Positions 33,391-43,332 of a DNA stretch of 64,000 nt are shown here, in pieces. This DNA is from Pseudogymnoascus destructans (Eukaryota; Ascomycota; Leotiomycetes; Thelebolales; Thelebolaceae). Under the pieces are notes generated by a model that ran no database searches, was not told where the DNA came from, and saw only the letters and a list, made by a program, of their open reading frames with translations. The stretch covers positions 1-64,000 of the forward strand of contig NW_020167536.1 in assembly GCF_001641265.1 (NCBI RefSeq). Reading direction: 5' to 3'. Numbering within the stretch: position 1 is the stretch's first letter; each line of letters opens with the position of its first letter. The translations under genes and the position numbers were made by a program.

Positions 33391-36345
33391 ATGTCATCGC
33401 AATATTCAGAGTTGTTTGACTCTGACAATCCTATTTCTAATATATTCTCAGACTCTCTCCCCTCTTCTCAACGACTACCTTTATTAAATCAAATCCCTGC
33501 GGGCCTCGAATATACTGGCAAATTAAACCAATTCATCAAATGGACTAAGGATACACACGATGTATTCATTGAGTGGTGGAAGCTATCACGATGGTATGAA
33601 CAACACTCAGATCATACTACAAAACTCCTTACGAAGATTGCATGGGATTCAACCAACCGGAGTTCTCAATACTGGAGAATTTATCACCAAGGAGCAGACC
33701 GGCTTTCTGGAGAACCATGTGTCATTTGTACCTATTGTTCGAAGGCCCTTACGCATCCTGCAATCAAGTCTGCTGGCCCAAAGTCTATGGCAACACATCT
33801 TGCATCAGACATTTGCAAAAAGAAGTCACGGATGGGTAAGGATAGTCTCTATCAAATGCGAATCAATCAGATGCGACCTCAACAGGTAAGGATTACCAGA
33901 TTATTACCAGAATTATATAGGCTAATATCTATAATAGGATCATATTCTCACACAAGAGGCATTTTACGAACAAGTTCTATACACAGTTATCTCAACTCAT
34001 AGCTCGTTCCGCTCAGTCGAGGATCCTGAATGGAAAAGGCTTGCTATCTTACAGAATCCTCACTATCCACTACCCTCAGCAACAACTATTCGAAACCTCT
34101 TAACAACAAAGCTCACACAAATCGAAGAAGAGATGCTACAAGATGTTGTTCCTGGTTCAAAGATTGCATTATCGCTCGACTGTTGGTCAAGTGTTACTCG
34201 ACTTCATTTATGGGTGTTATTGCATCATTTATCGACCGTCATTGGAAAATGCAAGAGGTCTTGATTGGGTTTGAACCTATATATACAGATCATACTGGTG
34301 CTGAGTTATGTGGAATACTTGAAAAAGTTATCACAAGGCAGCATTTAGAAGGACGAATTATATCCATTACGACTGATAATGCGTCAAACAACACTTCAAT
34401 GATGAGAGATGTGGAAATAATGCTTGATAGTATTGCAGACAACGAGCATTTCATTGGAGGAAAAGTACAACACATACCCTGCCTAGCTCACGTTATTCAA
34501 CTTGCCCTTAGTGCTCTCCTTGGTCGAATCCGGATTACGCCAACAAATCAAGAGATCTTAATGAACTGGGAAGAAGAGAATCAGATGGAGGGCCTTGCAA
34601 AGTTGCAGAAGGACAAGGGTATTGGATTTACACTTGGAAAGGTATATATTCTCTTGTTAGTTCTGGTAAACTTCTGGTAGTCTTTTCTAATATCTCATAG
34701 CTCCGGAAGCTCACTATCTTTGTTAATTCAAGTCAAACTCGAAGGAACAGGTTTATGACTTTGCAAAAGGCAAACATGAACCGGGGTCAATCATCTCAGA
34801 GGCTTCTTCGACTTATTCAAGATGTATCAACTCGATGGGATTCGACATGCCATATGCTTCTGCGAGCACAGCAACTCAAGTCAACAATCAATCAATATAC
34901 TCGAGGCAATCATGGTGCTCACATGTTCAGACTTAGCGAGCTAGAATGGAAGCACATCGAATACATCATTGATCTTACAAGGCCATTCAACTTCTTTACA
35001 ACAAACATTGGATCGTCAGCCGGACCTACTGTCTGCTATACACTTGGAGTATATCAAAAACTCTTATCAACGCTTGAAGGAACTCGGCACCGGCTACGGC
35101 ATAAGACATATCCATGGGCAGCAAAGATGACTTTAGCAATCGATGCTGCAGAGAAGAAGATTAGGAAGTATTATAACAAGCTATACACAAATACTGGATC
35201 TATCTTCGCATTTGCTAGTATCTTAAATCCTAGTGTGAAGCTCTCACACTTTAACAAAAAGGTTTGCAAGCTTGACTTTTCAATACGAAATTGGGAGACA
35301 GAGTTTGAACAACAGTTTAGGACTCTTTATAAAGAGCAGTACTCTACAGTGCGAGTTGCGAGTCAATCAGGATTACGAGATGCAGATATGGATCCATTAG
35401 CCTTAGTATTGCAGCAAAGTCAGACATTAAATGGGACTCGGGGCCAGCGAGAGGAATATGTGAATGAGGCTGATCTCTATCTTGATGCTCGTAAGTTTCT
35501 GGTAATCTTCTGATAATCTTATTCTAACTTGTATAGCACATATCTACACAAAGATATTGCTATTTTGGCAACAAAAGGAAGAGCAATTTCCTGGTCTATC
35601 AGCAATGGCTCGTGATATACTTTGTATTCCTGCTGCTGAGTCTGGAGTTGAGCGAGTCTTTAGTGCCGCAAGGGACGTATGTGGCCACCGACGTGGTCAA
35701 CTTAATCCTGAGACGATTAAGAGTATTATGCTTATATATTACTCTCGACAATACAAGAATCGTCAAGGTCATCGTGACAAGCTTGCAGATATGATGGACG
35801 TCGTTGATATGACTGAGGAGCAAGTCGAAGAAGAGTATGAGGCACAACGACAACGGATGTGCAATTCTATCGAGTTACAATATATCAGCGATGAAGAAGA
35901 ACCACGATCAAATACACATATCCGAGAGACATATTCAAAGGTACAATATCCTCCGTTTAATCCTCAGCGGCCACAGCAACAGCAAGACTTATCACAAGCT
36001 GCACATGAAGAACGACAAATGCGCTACCAACAAGGTGAAGAAAGAGATAGGGCTGACCGTCTTAACGAGACCTTATACGACATCCCAGATGACGATATCC
36101 CAGATAATGAAGATATAAGAGAAGATGGTAATAATGAGGAGCCTATACTTCCAACTATTCATGACGATGAAGATAAGGATATGCCGTCCTCGCCACCAAC
36201 GCCTATCCAACGCCCTCGGAAGACTGGAAGAGATCTACTTGATATCTTTCAAGCTACTCGTCAAGACCCTATAAATACTTTAGGTATTAGTAGGTCTGGC
36301 CGGCCTCATCAAGCAAGGTGGAAAGATGTTCTTGAGCATATATAA
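33391..36345 (+). pseudogene. hAT transposase (one apparent frameshift)
   Basis: Exons: 33391-33885, 33938-34641, 34701-35490, 35537-36345, with standard GTAAGG/GTATAT/GTAAGT donors. Exon 1 carries a BED-type zinc finger (CVICTYCSKALTHPA ... MATHLASDIC). The RNase H-like core has LDCWSS (first catalytic Asp) and ITTDNASNNTSM (second Asp). STRWDSTCHML precedes the helical insertion, and the C-terminal hATC block IPAAESGVERVFSAARD supplies the catalytic Glu. A long charged tail follows (DIPDDDIPDNED). The frame breaks once, after LDCWSSVTRLH: one T appears to be missing in a T run at 34207-34209, after which FMGVIASFIDRHW continues in the next frame. This could be a real mutation or a sequence error; everything else is open. 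About 930 residues are expected if the frame were continuous. Confidence 0.85.
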
Positions 36346-36682
36346 TATAGTGTTCTGATAATCTTCTGATAATCGTGGTACTTAGATAGAGGAATATACG
36401 TGATTCGTTCTCACAGCTTATTAGAGATGGTAGAGTGATGCTGATAAATGTAATACTTTAAGTTAACTTACAACTGTAACCATAAAACAGTATTAATCGT
36501 ATGAGGGACTGTTCACGTAATGCATATATCTTACACGTGACAGCCGAGTACTCACTGGGTTTTTACAGAGTAACTGAGTATTGGCCTCACTCACCGAGTC
36601 GAGTGAAAGGTTCAGCTACTCACCCAGCTGAGTAACCCACTGAGTGAGTGAGCCGAGTATTGGGCGAGTAGTGCGCAGCCTA

Positions 36683-37335
36683 ACCTTGGTCATACATGCC
36701 CCTTTCAATAGTTACTCCTGGCTTCCACGCGGTATGAACTTGCTGGATGTCAATTCGGGCAGAGACGGCGTTAGCATGCTCGTATCAGATGCTTCCTATG
36801 AGATATGCCACGCCTGGTGCGCTTGGATGCCCTCGGTAAAATGGCGAGTTGACCCGGTGCCGTATGATAGCGTGCCCATAATTGATGCCTCATCGGCACA
36901 GACACGGCGATAGCATGGCGGTGTCATAGTTGCGATGGGACAGTGGGATCTGTCCTCAACGAGTGACCACTGTGCTGCGAGTCAGTTATGTCTCCGGAAT
37001 GTAACGAGAGGGCGGGGGAATATGTAAGAGGGGATTGTTAAACGAATCAAGAGCCGCGCACAAACATACCTAGCGCAGCAATATGCTGTTGAAAAGGTTG
37101 ACTTGTCTTTTCCGTTGTCGGCGACGGATACCGTAGACGCCATGGCAGCGGCTGGCGGGGACGATACTTTCCCATCCTGACGGTTGACAGGATGCAAAGC
37201 GCTCGTCAGCCGCGTCAGACACCAGGATAGTGATGTTCGTAGACACGCCTGAGACCAGCGACGAGACACTCGTCAGATCCCGGAGGCACAGTCGGGTCTC
37301 TGTATGAAGGGGGTTGTGAGTGCCAGGAGCTTCGT
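36683..37335 (-). pseudogene. Membrane-anchored surface protein, N-terminal/middle part (right of hAT)
   Basis: Minus-strand reading: around 37320-37190 LTTPFIQRPDCAS and RFASCQPSGWES, then after a frame slip STFSTAYCCAR followed by a likely GTATGT intron. At about 36850-36690 IQAHQAWHIS, EASDTSMLTPSLPELTSSKF, WKPGV and GMYDQ appear, which match the ectodomain of a family of fungal surface proteins whose TM exon lies at 30548-30783. A TAG stop replaces the expected aromatic codon in HIS(Y)EASDT, and frames shift at least twice. The gene was therefore already, or has become, non-functional; the hAT insertion alone would also disrupt it. Confidence 0.55.
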
Positions 37336-37339
37336 GGCA

Positions 37340-38107
37340 GTGGGGCTTGGTGTGGTGGTAGCACTGTCTTACGTGGAGACGGAGGTGGGAGTAGTGGAAG
37401 TCATCTGTCCGAGGTGGGACGTAAAGTGGAATGCGGGTTCGGCATGCGGAGATGACTATCGTGGTAGAATCCGCAGACTTTGCCAATTACAGTGGGCACG
37501 CAAAGTCCTCGAGTTGTTGGTATTTTGGGGAGGGGGTTGACGTCTTGATCCCCTTGTTGACATATGCCTACAGGGAAGGTGTCAATCAAATCGATTTTAT
37601 ATCGAGGCCTCTCTACCATTCATAAAATCAGCGGGATACAAATCTGCAAAACTCAGTGATGGTTCGCCTACTTTGTCCCAGCAGACGCCTTATCTTGCAG
37701 TGTGGGCTTAGCATTTTGAAACTACATCCAGGAACATCCAGACCTACACACTCGGATAGATTGCGACGTACATGAGGCTATTTACACATTGGATTACATA
37801 TGGCAGGAACGACCAGTCGTCGTGCCTGCCATATGTTTTCTGCTTTCCAGTCAAGTGGCACTTGCTATAACAAGTTCGGCCCAAAAGAGGGTCATGAAGC
37901 GGCGCTAACTCAAGGTGTCGGCCAATGCTGCTCGTATGATGAAGATGAGGCCAATGAAGAACCGTATGATTGTATCTTTAAAGCTTCAAACAAATATTTA
38001 CTTGTTCTACCAAATATCAATTGGAATTCGTCCCATACCACCTTTGAAAGAAGAAAAAACTCAGCTCCCCAAGTTACTCTCGCCACATTCATTTACCCGT
38101 CATAACA
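37340..38107. other. Intergenic, with a hairpin upstream of the RNase H-like gene
   Basis: No gene recognised. An inverted repeat (ACATATGGCAGG at 37796-37807, complement at 37825-37836, with a further 5-bp inner stem) lies about 270 bp before the start codon at 38108. Confidence 0.6.
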
Positions 38108-38647
38108 ATGGTTGACAAAATGAAAGTCTACGTCCACGGCAGCTACCGCAACGTCGATGGACAATATCCTGTCGCCGTCTCCACTGCCGTCTTCACGCAC
38201 GAGTCCGGCAGCCACAAGGCCTGGACGCGAATCGTTCCAGCCCAGCCCACCCCTACCCGCCAGCGAGCAGATCTCATGGCTATCGTGCTGGCGCTCGAAA
38301 AGGCAACAGTGGATGATGGTCGCCTCTACAACAAGCGTGCGGTGGATCTGAACATCTATTCCGGATCACTGTATGCCGTCAAGAGCCTCACGGATTGGGC
38401 CGACAGGTGGATCTACAATGGGTGGATCGGAACAGATGGACGCGAGGTTGACAACCAGGACTTGATTAAACGGGCGTTGCAGGTGGAGGAGATGTTGATG
38501 GATGGGGGGAGCGTGAGATATACGTGTATCCCGAAGGAGGAGAAGACGGAGGCAAATACCTATGGTGAGCATGCTCTGAACTTGTGGATGGGAGGCTTTC
38601 CGATTGGGTGGGAATGGGAATGGCCGAGGAACACCAGACAGGTGTAG
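38108..38647 (+). CDS. RNase H-fold protein lacking catalytic acids
   Basis: A single exon of 179 residues starting at the ATG at 38108 (MVDKMKVYVHGSYRNVDG). The order of elements follows the RNase H type I fold: strand 1 with VYVHGSYRN, helix with TRQRADLMAIVLALEKA, strand 4 with LNIYSGSLYAVKSL, a Trp-rich helix (WADRWIYNGWIG), and a late strand with VRYTCIPKE. In active enzymes these carry Asp, Glu and Asp; here they read H (in VHGS), D (in RADLM) and G (in YSGS). The final acid of the ...AD.LA motif is also missing. The protein should therefore have lost nuclease activity while keeping the fold, perhaps as a nucleic-acid-binding protein. The frame is intact. Similar small RNase H-like proteins are common in ascomycetes; their function is unknown to me. 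Confidence 0.65.
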   Translation: MVDKMKVYVHGSYRNVDGQYPVAVSTAVFTHESGSHKAWTRIVPAQPTPTRQRADLMAIVLALEKATVDDGRLYNKRAVDLNIYSGSLYAVKSLTDWADRWIYNGWIGTDGREVDNQDLIKRALQVEEMLMDGGSVRYTCIPKEEKTEANTYGEHALNLWMGGFPIGWEWEWPRNTRQV

Positions 38648-38649
38648 GG

Positions 38650-39628
38650 AACCCACGGCATGGTCTATGCCTTGATAAGGATGGATGGCAGTGTGTAACT
38701 GTTACTTGTGGAACTCTGGTGAAGGCGATTTTCTCATCTGTACTGGTTTTAGGGCTGAGAAGGCAAAGCTGATAGACGATAGGCGACGGTAGAGGACTTG
38801 GTGCAATGGTATGGAGTTGGGAGTGATTACGTTCATTCAATAGAAGGATTCCAGCTACCAAGCTCATAATGATAATATGACTTTGGTTTTTATTTCATAT
38901 GTATGCAATATGTCTAAACCATTTCATCAGTAGACAAACCACTAATCTGCATATTCTGCCACCTCCAACCATATCCCCGTCTATCCACTGCCCGGAATCC
39001 CAGACGCGCATCGTGCATAGTAGATGCCTGGAATGGTGCCCGCTCCGCACTTACATCCGTTGGCAATGCAGGCGCGCCCGACGAGATCGCCGGGGACGGC
39101 GACGTCACGCTTCTGCTGCTGGCTTGACTGCGGTAGCGGAGGCGAGGAAAGTCGTGGCCTGGAGGAGGAGGGAGGGGACAGAGCTGCTAATTAACTGTGC
39201 CTATGGCGGACTGGTTGTGATAACCAGGGCGTCCGCCACACTCTAAATGGATGACAGCCACGCTAACTAATAATATGGGGAAGTATCTAAGCCGTAAACG
39301 GGTACGTTATGCGATACCCACTCTTCATAATACCTAATCGGGTAATCTATGTCATCTATATGATCCTGAACTTTACCATGGTTAGCGCTCCTGCTAGAGC
39401 ATCAACGCTGATCATACCAGGCAACACAGCACGTAACGCATTGCACGGAGTCACTTGGAACTCAAGACAATATTCCCACATCGTTGTCTATGCAACGTCT
39501 AAATCTTCAAGTTTTAAATTCTAAGTTGGAGGGAGAGAAAGTAATGCCAACGCCTTGACCAGTTCTCCTATTCCATCCAGTGTGGGGAATAATATGATAT
39601 CATGATATATTGTCAGAATTATGGTATA
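38650..39628. other. Intergenic, no clear gene
   Basis: A minus-strand open stretch at 38914-39108 (ending GWRWQNMQISGLSTDEMV) could be a gene 3' end but has no domain I recognise and no clear upstream exon. Otherwise nothing is seen before pogo-E. Confidence 0.4.
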
Positions 39629-41488
39629 ACGTGGTTTATCAGTACGTCGGACATATCAGTACCTCGGACACTTTTCATTGGCATTCTACTTTGAATATCA
39701 ATAAATCAACCATAACATATTAAATTAACTATAACTAAGCGGAATCAGATGAACTAGACATATCTATAGCTTCTTGACAAGTTCGCGCATTATGACCAGC
39801 TTTTCCACAGATCCCACAGCATCGCCTAGACGGTTGCCCCTCCTTGTGACTACCCCCAACAGCACGTACGTCGCGTCGTACCTGCTCATCCACATCCTTC
39901 TGTGCGATAATAGCCTGTGCATCCTCTACTATAAGTGCACCTCCTTCACGGACACGAGCCTTTTTAGCCCTGCGGCGTTTGCTAAGGGCTTCGTTGGCTG
40001 CTCGAAGGGTACGTACCTCAGCAGACAGAAGGGTGTTCTCATGTGCTAGTCGCTCCGTACCCTTTGCCAATGCAATAACTGTCCCGAAGAGTGGAGTTGG
40101 CAAGCTTCCTTGGTGACGGGCAATTCGATTTCGAACGAGGGTTGTTTGTGAAAGAGCTTCAGTTGGGTTGGAAGGGGTCTGGGAGACCCAAGGGTTGGTG
40201 TTGGCAGTAGAGGGTCTAGAGGGAGTTGGAGTCCGTAACCTCACGTCAAGCTTTGAAAGCACTGCTTGCGGGTCGAAAGGCACTAAGCCAGCTCCGCGGA
40301 ACCCGGACTGGGCGTTTTGGGCTGTCATGGATTCCAGATATGCTGCTCTAAAGGCGAGAAAGAACTCGACCTTGGTAATGTGGTTGATATGAGCCTTAAT
40401 GAAGGTCTCAATCTGCTGACCATATGCCCGCTTCAACACACTAAAGCACCCGACATCAAGTGGCTGAGTTAAATGAGACGAGTGGGGAGGTAGTCCAAGA
40501 GTTATAATGTTGTGTGCCTTGCAGTACTCTTGGAACTCGGCCGATTCATGACTCTCGTGCCCGTCTAACACCAGCATTCGATATGGACCCCTTGCACGAA
40601 CAGCAGTATGTTTGTCGAAGTGTTTCAACCATTCTAGACCCGTCTCATTGTTTGTCCATCCATTGCTTGTCGGTTTAACAACCCAGTTGTGTGGAAGGCC
40701 GCCGTCTGTATACCAATTTGCAAGATGATTCTTGCCTTTAACTACCAAAAATGGAGGAATACTCCAGCCGTCACTGTTGATACAAGCAATCGCTGTAGCC
40801 CATTCCCGATTCCCTGGCTGAACTGCCTTACCTCTGCCAAGTCGATCTGCACGGGTAACAACCATTGCAGGGCAAATCACACCCATCATAAACCCAGTTT
40901 CGTCAAAGTTATAGAAGTCGCAGTCCAAAACACCATATTTTGCCCTCATATTTTCCACTAGTCGAAACCACGCGCCAATTAGTTCAGGATCTTCGCACAA
41001 GGCCCTTTGGAAGTCGTAAACGCGATTAAAACGCGTCTTTAATTCTGGACGTCGTTGTACAAATCGGTGGGCCCAGAGCTTCCCGACGCGCCTCCCTCCA
41101 CGCGACTCGAGTATAAAATTTGCCATATCTTCTACACCAGCAAGCCGGGGTGCAAATCCTCTTGAATCCATATCAAGTATATTCCGAATAACCACCTCCT
41201 CTTCTAGTATAGTTAATTTCATCATTGCAGGCCGGCGTTCGTAGACAGTAGTTCGGCCGTTCATTCTGTCGCAGAGTGTAGAATGAGGTACTTCATAGAG
41301 CTTAGCAGCCTTCCGACGACTTAGATTTTTTGATGTTCGGATAGCCTCGATAGCTAGAATGATTTTTGCTTCTTGGGTAATCACTGACATAATAAAAGGT
41401 GGAAAAAACGCGTTGTGAAGTTAGAGGGTAGGAAATTCGGGAAAAGTGTCCGAGGTACTGATATGTCCGACGTACTGATAAACCACGT
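39629..41488 (-). mobile_element. Pogo/Fot1-like transposon E (1860 bp), intact
   Basis: TIRs start ACGTGGTTTATCAGTACG and contain two direct copies of ATCAGTACSTCGGACA (S = G or C). TA flanks both ends (39627-39628, 41489-41490). TIRs at the two ends match base for base over the first ~45 bp as far as I compared. Its transposase gene is uninterrupted, the only pogo copy wholly inside this window of which that is true. Confidence 0.92.
39735..41390 (-). CDS. Pogo/Fot1-like transposase E, full length
   Basis: 551 residues from the ATG at 41390 (MSVITQEAKIILAIEAIRTS). Order: a Psq-type helix-turn-helix at about 10-55; a CENP-B-type helix-turn-helix around 65-135 (LEEEVVIRNILDMDSRGFAP ... FVQRRPELKTRF); a DDE-superfamily catalytic domain with Asp in YNFDETGFMMG (about 167), LVLDGHESHESA (about 267) and TQPLDVGCFSVLK (about 303), giving the DDD triad typical of Fot1/pogo. 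Then come a linker, a leucine-rich helix (LLSAEVRTLRAANEALSKRR), a basic patch and a CCHC zinc knuckle (CGICGKAGHNARTC). It should bind the element's TIRs and move it by cut and paste into TA. The catalytic half is close to pogo-D, while the first 55 residues differ more. Intact coding and matching TIRs make it a candidate active element. Confidence 0.9.
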   Translation of the reverse strand: MSVITQEAKIILAIEAIRTSKNLSRRKAAKLYEVPHSTLCDRMNGRTTVYERRPAMMKLTILEEEVVIRNILDMDSRGFAPRLAGVEDMANFILESRGGRRVGKLWAHRFVQRRPELKTRFNRVYDFQRALCEDPELIGAWFRLVENMRAKYGVLDCDFYNFDETGFMMGVICPAMVVTRADRLGRGKAVQPGNREWATAIACINSDGWSIPPFLVVKGKNHLANWYTDGGLPHNWVVKPTSNGWTNNETGLEWLKHFDKHTAVRARGPYRMLVLDGHESHESAEFQEYCKAHNIITLGLPPHSSHLTQPLDVGCFSVLKRAYGQQIETFIKAHINHITKVEFFLAFRAAYLESMTAQNAQSGFRGAGLVPFDPQAVLSKLDVRLRTPTPSRPSTANTNPWVSQTPSNPTEALSQTTLVRNRIARHQGSLPTPLFGTVIALAKGTERLAHENTLLSAEVRTLRAANEALSKRRRAKKARVREGGALIVEDAQAIIAQKDVDEQVRRDVRAVGGSHKEGQPSRRCCGICGKAGHNARTCQEAIDMSSSSDSA

Positions 41489-41591
41489 TATGATATTATC
41501 ACCATATTACATCTTGCGATATTGTATCATGCCATATATCATGATATTAATATGGTGATATAGCAATATATTATAATACTAACAATATACC

Positions 41592-43001
41592 TTGCTGTCA
41601 TCTACTCTTGACCCGTCGTCACTAATTCAATTATCTACCCAAGCTGTGCCTCCTCCCCTGTACCAGGATTTTAGGCACTCTAATGCCTCAACTGACTCAA
41701 CTCCAAGCCTATTCCTCCTTTCAGTAATGAGAGCGGCACTGGAAAATAGGCGTTCAGGCTCAGCAGACATCGCTGGTATTGACAGTATGTCTAATGCCAT
41801 CACTGCCAGGTTGGGATAGGTTGCATGCTGTGCTGGCTCCATCCACCAGGACTTTGGGTCAACTTCTGGTGTAATACCTGCCAGGCAGTACTTGATATAC
41901 TCATCAATAACTGGTGGCTGCCGCCTCTTCTGCTCAAGCCAGATTTGATGCTCAGTCTTCTCCTGTACTAGCTCATTTGATGGCATTGCTAGTTGAGGTG
42001 TTGGCTTGTATTGCTCGTCCCAAAATAGCTGCATAGATGCCTTTGCTGTTACTATCCAAGTGCTCTCCCAGTTGTCTTCAATCCAAGTCCATTTTTGAAA
42101 GGGTACTAATACCATGGCTGCAATATAAGCTGGAGATCGTTCAGTCAGGCTATAGTACTTGTCTAACTTAGACCAGGCTGAATTGATACAAGGGCTAATA
42201 TGAGAATCGTTGATATACACAAGTTTGCCAAGTTCAAGCTGCTCAAGTAGAAATTCCATTGTTGAGAGAATATGCTCAATTGTTGCCCTTTGGCCCTCTG
42301 TTGCTAGTGTTGCTTGATGAAAGAACTTAAGAAAGTGGTGGATATTTGTTAGTAAGACCCAGTCCTCATGGGAGAGCCAATCAGCCTCAATATCCTTTTC
42401 AGTTTGATGGCAGAATAGGTCAATTGCCAAGTGTATATGCTCTTGGATAGTGCAGTCGATCATAGCATACCAGGAGTTCCATCGAGTCTCGTTATCCCTG
42501 ACTAGACGCTTGCCAGAACTGAGCTTGACAAAGGCAGCAATTCGTTGTGGAGATCTTTGAATATATACTACAATATTATGAAGCTTTCCAAGAGGACCTT
42601 TCTGACGCCAGCTCTCCATTTCAAGCTCAGAAGGAGTATCAGAACTGCCTTGATTGTTCTCTTGTGATAGGGCTTCTTCTTCAGTTGAAAAGAGAAAGGC
42701 CTGAGCAGTTAAATTGATAATATGACCATTACAACGAAGTCAGTGGTGAATTGGATTGTATTCGATTTGATACTGTTCCTGTAGTACTAAACAATATAGT
42801 TAGTTATTGGTAATAGCTATTTCTAACAAGAATAACTTGCAGGAAGAAAGCACTCTCATCATAGTTTCATTGTTCTCAGCATTGTCCATCATAAAATAGC
42901 CAACCTTCGAGGCAATTCCATACTCCTCAATAATTCTCATAATTAGTCTTGCCTGATTATCACCAGTATGTCGTCCTTCCAATTCTCTCAAAGCTAGAAC
43001 T
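41592..43001 (-). pseudogene. hAT transposase relic (second hAT family)
   Basis: Minus strand: RIIEEYGIASKVGYFMMDNAENNETMM (about 42960-42870) holds the second catalytic Asp context. After a disrupted stretch, a 330-residue open frame (42619-41627) has DNETRWNSWYAMI, a helical insertion and the hATC block DILSIPAMSAEPERLFSSAAL. The N-terminal part, including any BED finger and first Asp, is missing because a gypsy element begins at 43002. It is unrelated in detail to the H3-bearing hAT (the hATC signature is AEPERLFSS rather than SGVERVFS). Frame breaks around 42850-42620 mean it is inactive. Confidence 0.75.
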
Positions 43002-43254
43002 TGTCACGGTTCACCAAGGCATAGGGCGCCAGTTGGGTATTATGAATTAAACTCAATCTAGAGAAGAAAGGAAAGAGAAGAGGAGCACTCGAGCAGTGGC
43101 TCGATCTATATACAGCTATTGTGGAGTGAATTCTCTTTAGCGAGACCAGTTCTGAGAATTCACTCCACAACTGAAAACTTCGCTTCAACCCCGGAAAGCT
43201 CCCCACACCCCTGAACCCCCACTCGAGCTGCAAGGCGCACTTGATATCGTAACA
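43002..43254 (-). repeat. Chromovirus 3' LTR (253 bp)
   Basis: Ends TGTCACGG (43002) and CGTAACA (43254), i.e. TGTTACGATATC...GTGACA on the minus strand. It contains a GTGGAGTGAATTCTC inverted repeat with GAGAATTCACTCCAC. A run of C (G on the minus strand) immediately outside, at about 43257-43267, is the polypurine tract of the element. It is nearly identical to the LTR at 50592-50849. It interrupts the hAT relic. Confidence 0.85.
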
Positions 43255-43332
43255 CTACCCCCCCCCCTACTCCAGAGTTGATCTCCTGATCAAGAAATCC
43301 CATTTTCAAAAAAAAACAATTGTCTCCAGCTC

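Larger units (their letters stand above)
30784..36682 (+). mobile_element. hAT transposon carrying a histone H3 gene (5899 bp)
   Basis: Seen: 13-bp perfect TIRs TAGGCTGCGCACT at 30784-30796 and its complement at 36670-36682, flanked by a perfect 8-bp duplication ACCTTGGT (30776-30783 and 36683-36690); these are the hallmarks of hAT insertion. Subterminal regions at both ends share CTCACCCAGCTGAGT. Inside are three genes: a divergent histone H3 (minus, 31094-31726), an unknown gene (plus, 32121-33271) and the hAT transposase (plus, 33391-36345). The H3 and unknown genes are divergently transcribed from a spacer of about 400 bp. All lie well inside the TIRs, so they would move together. Tandem copies of a TCTGGTAATC-like motif occur in most non-coding parts. 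The perfect TSD argues for a fairly young insertion. Confidence 0.93.
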
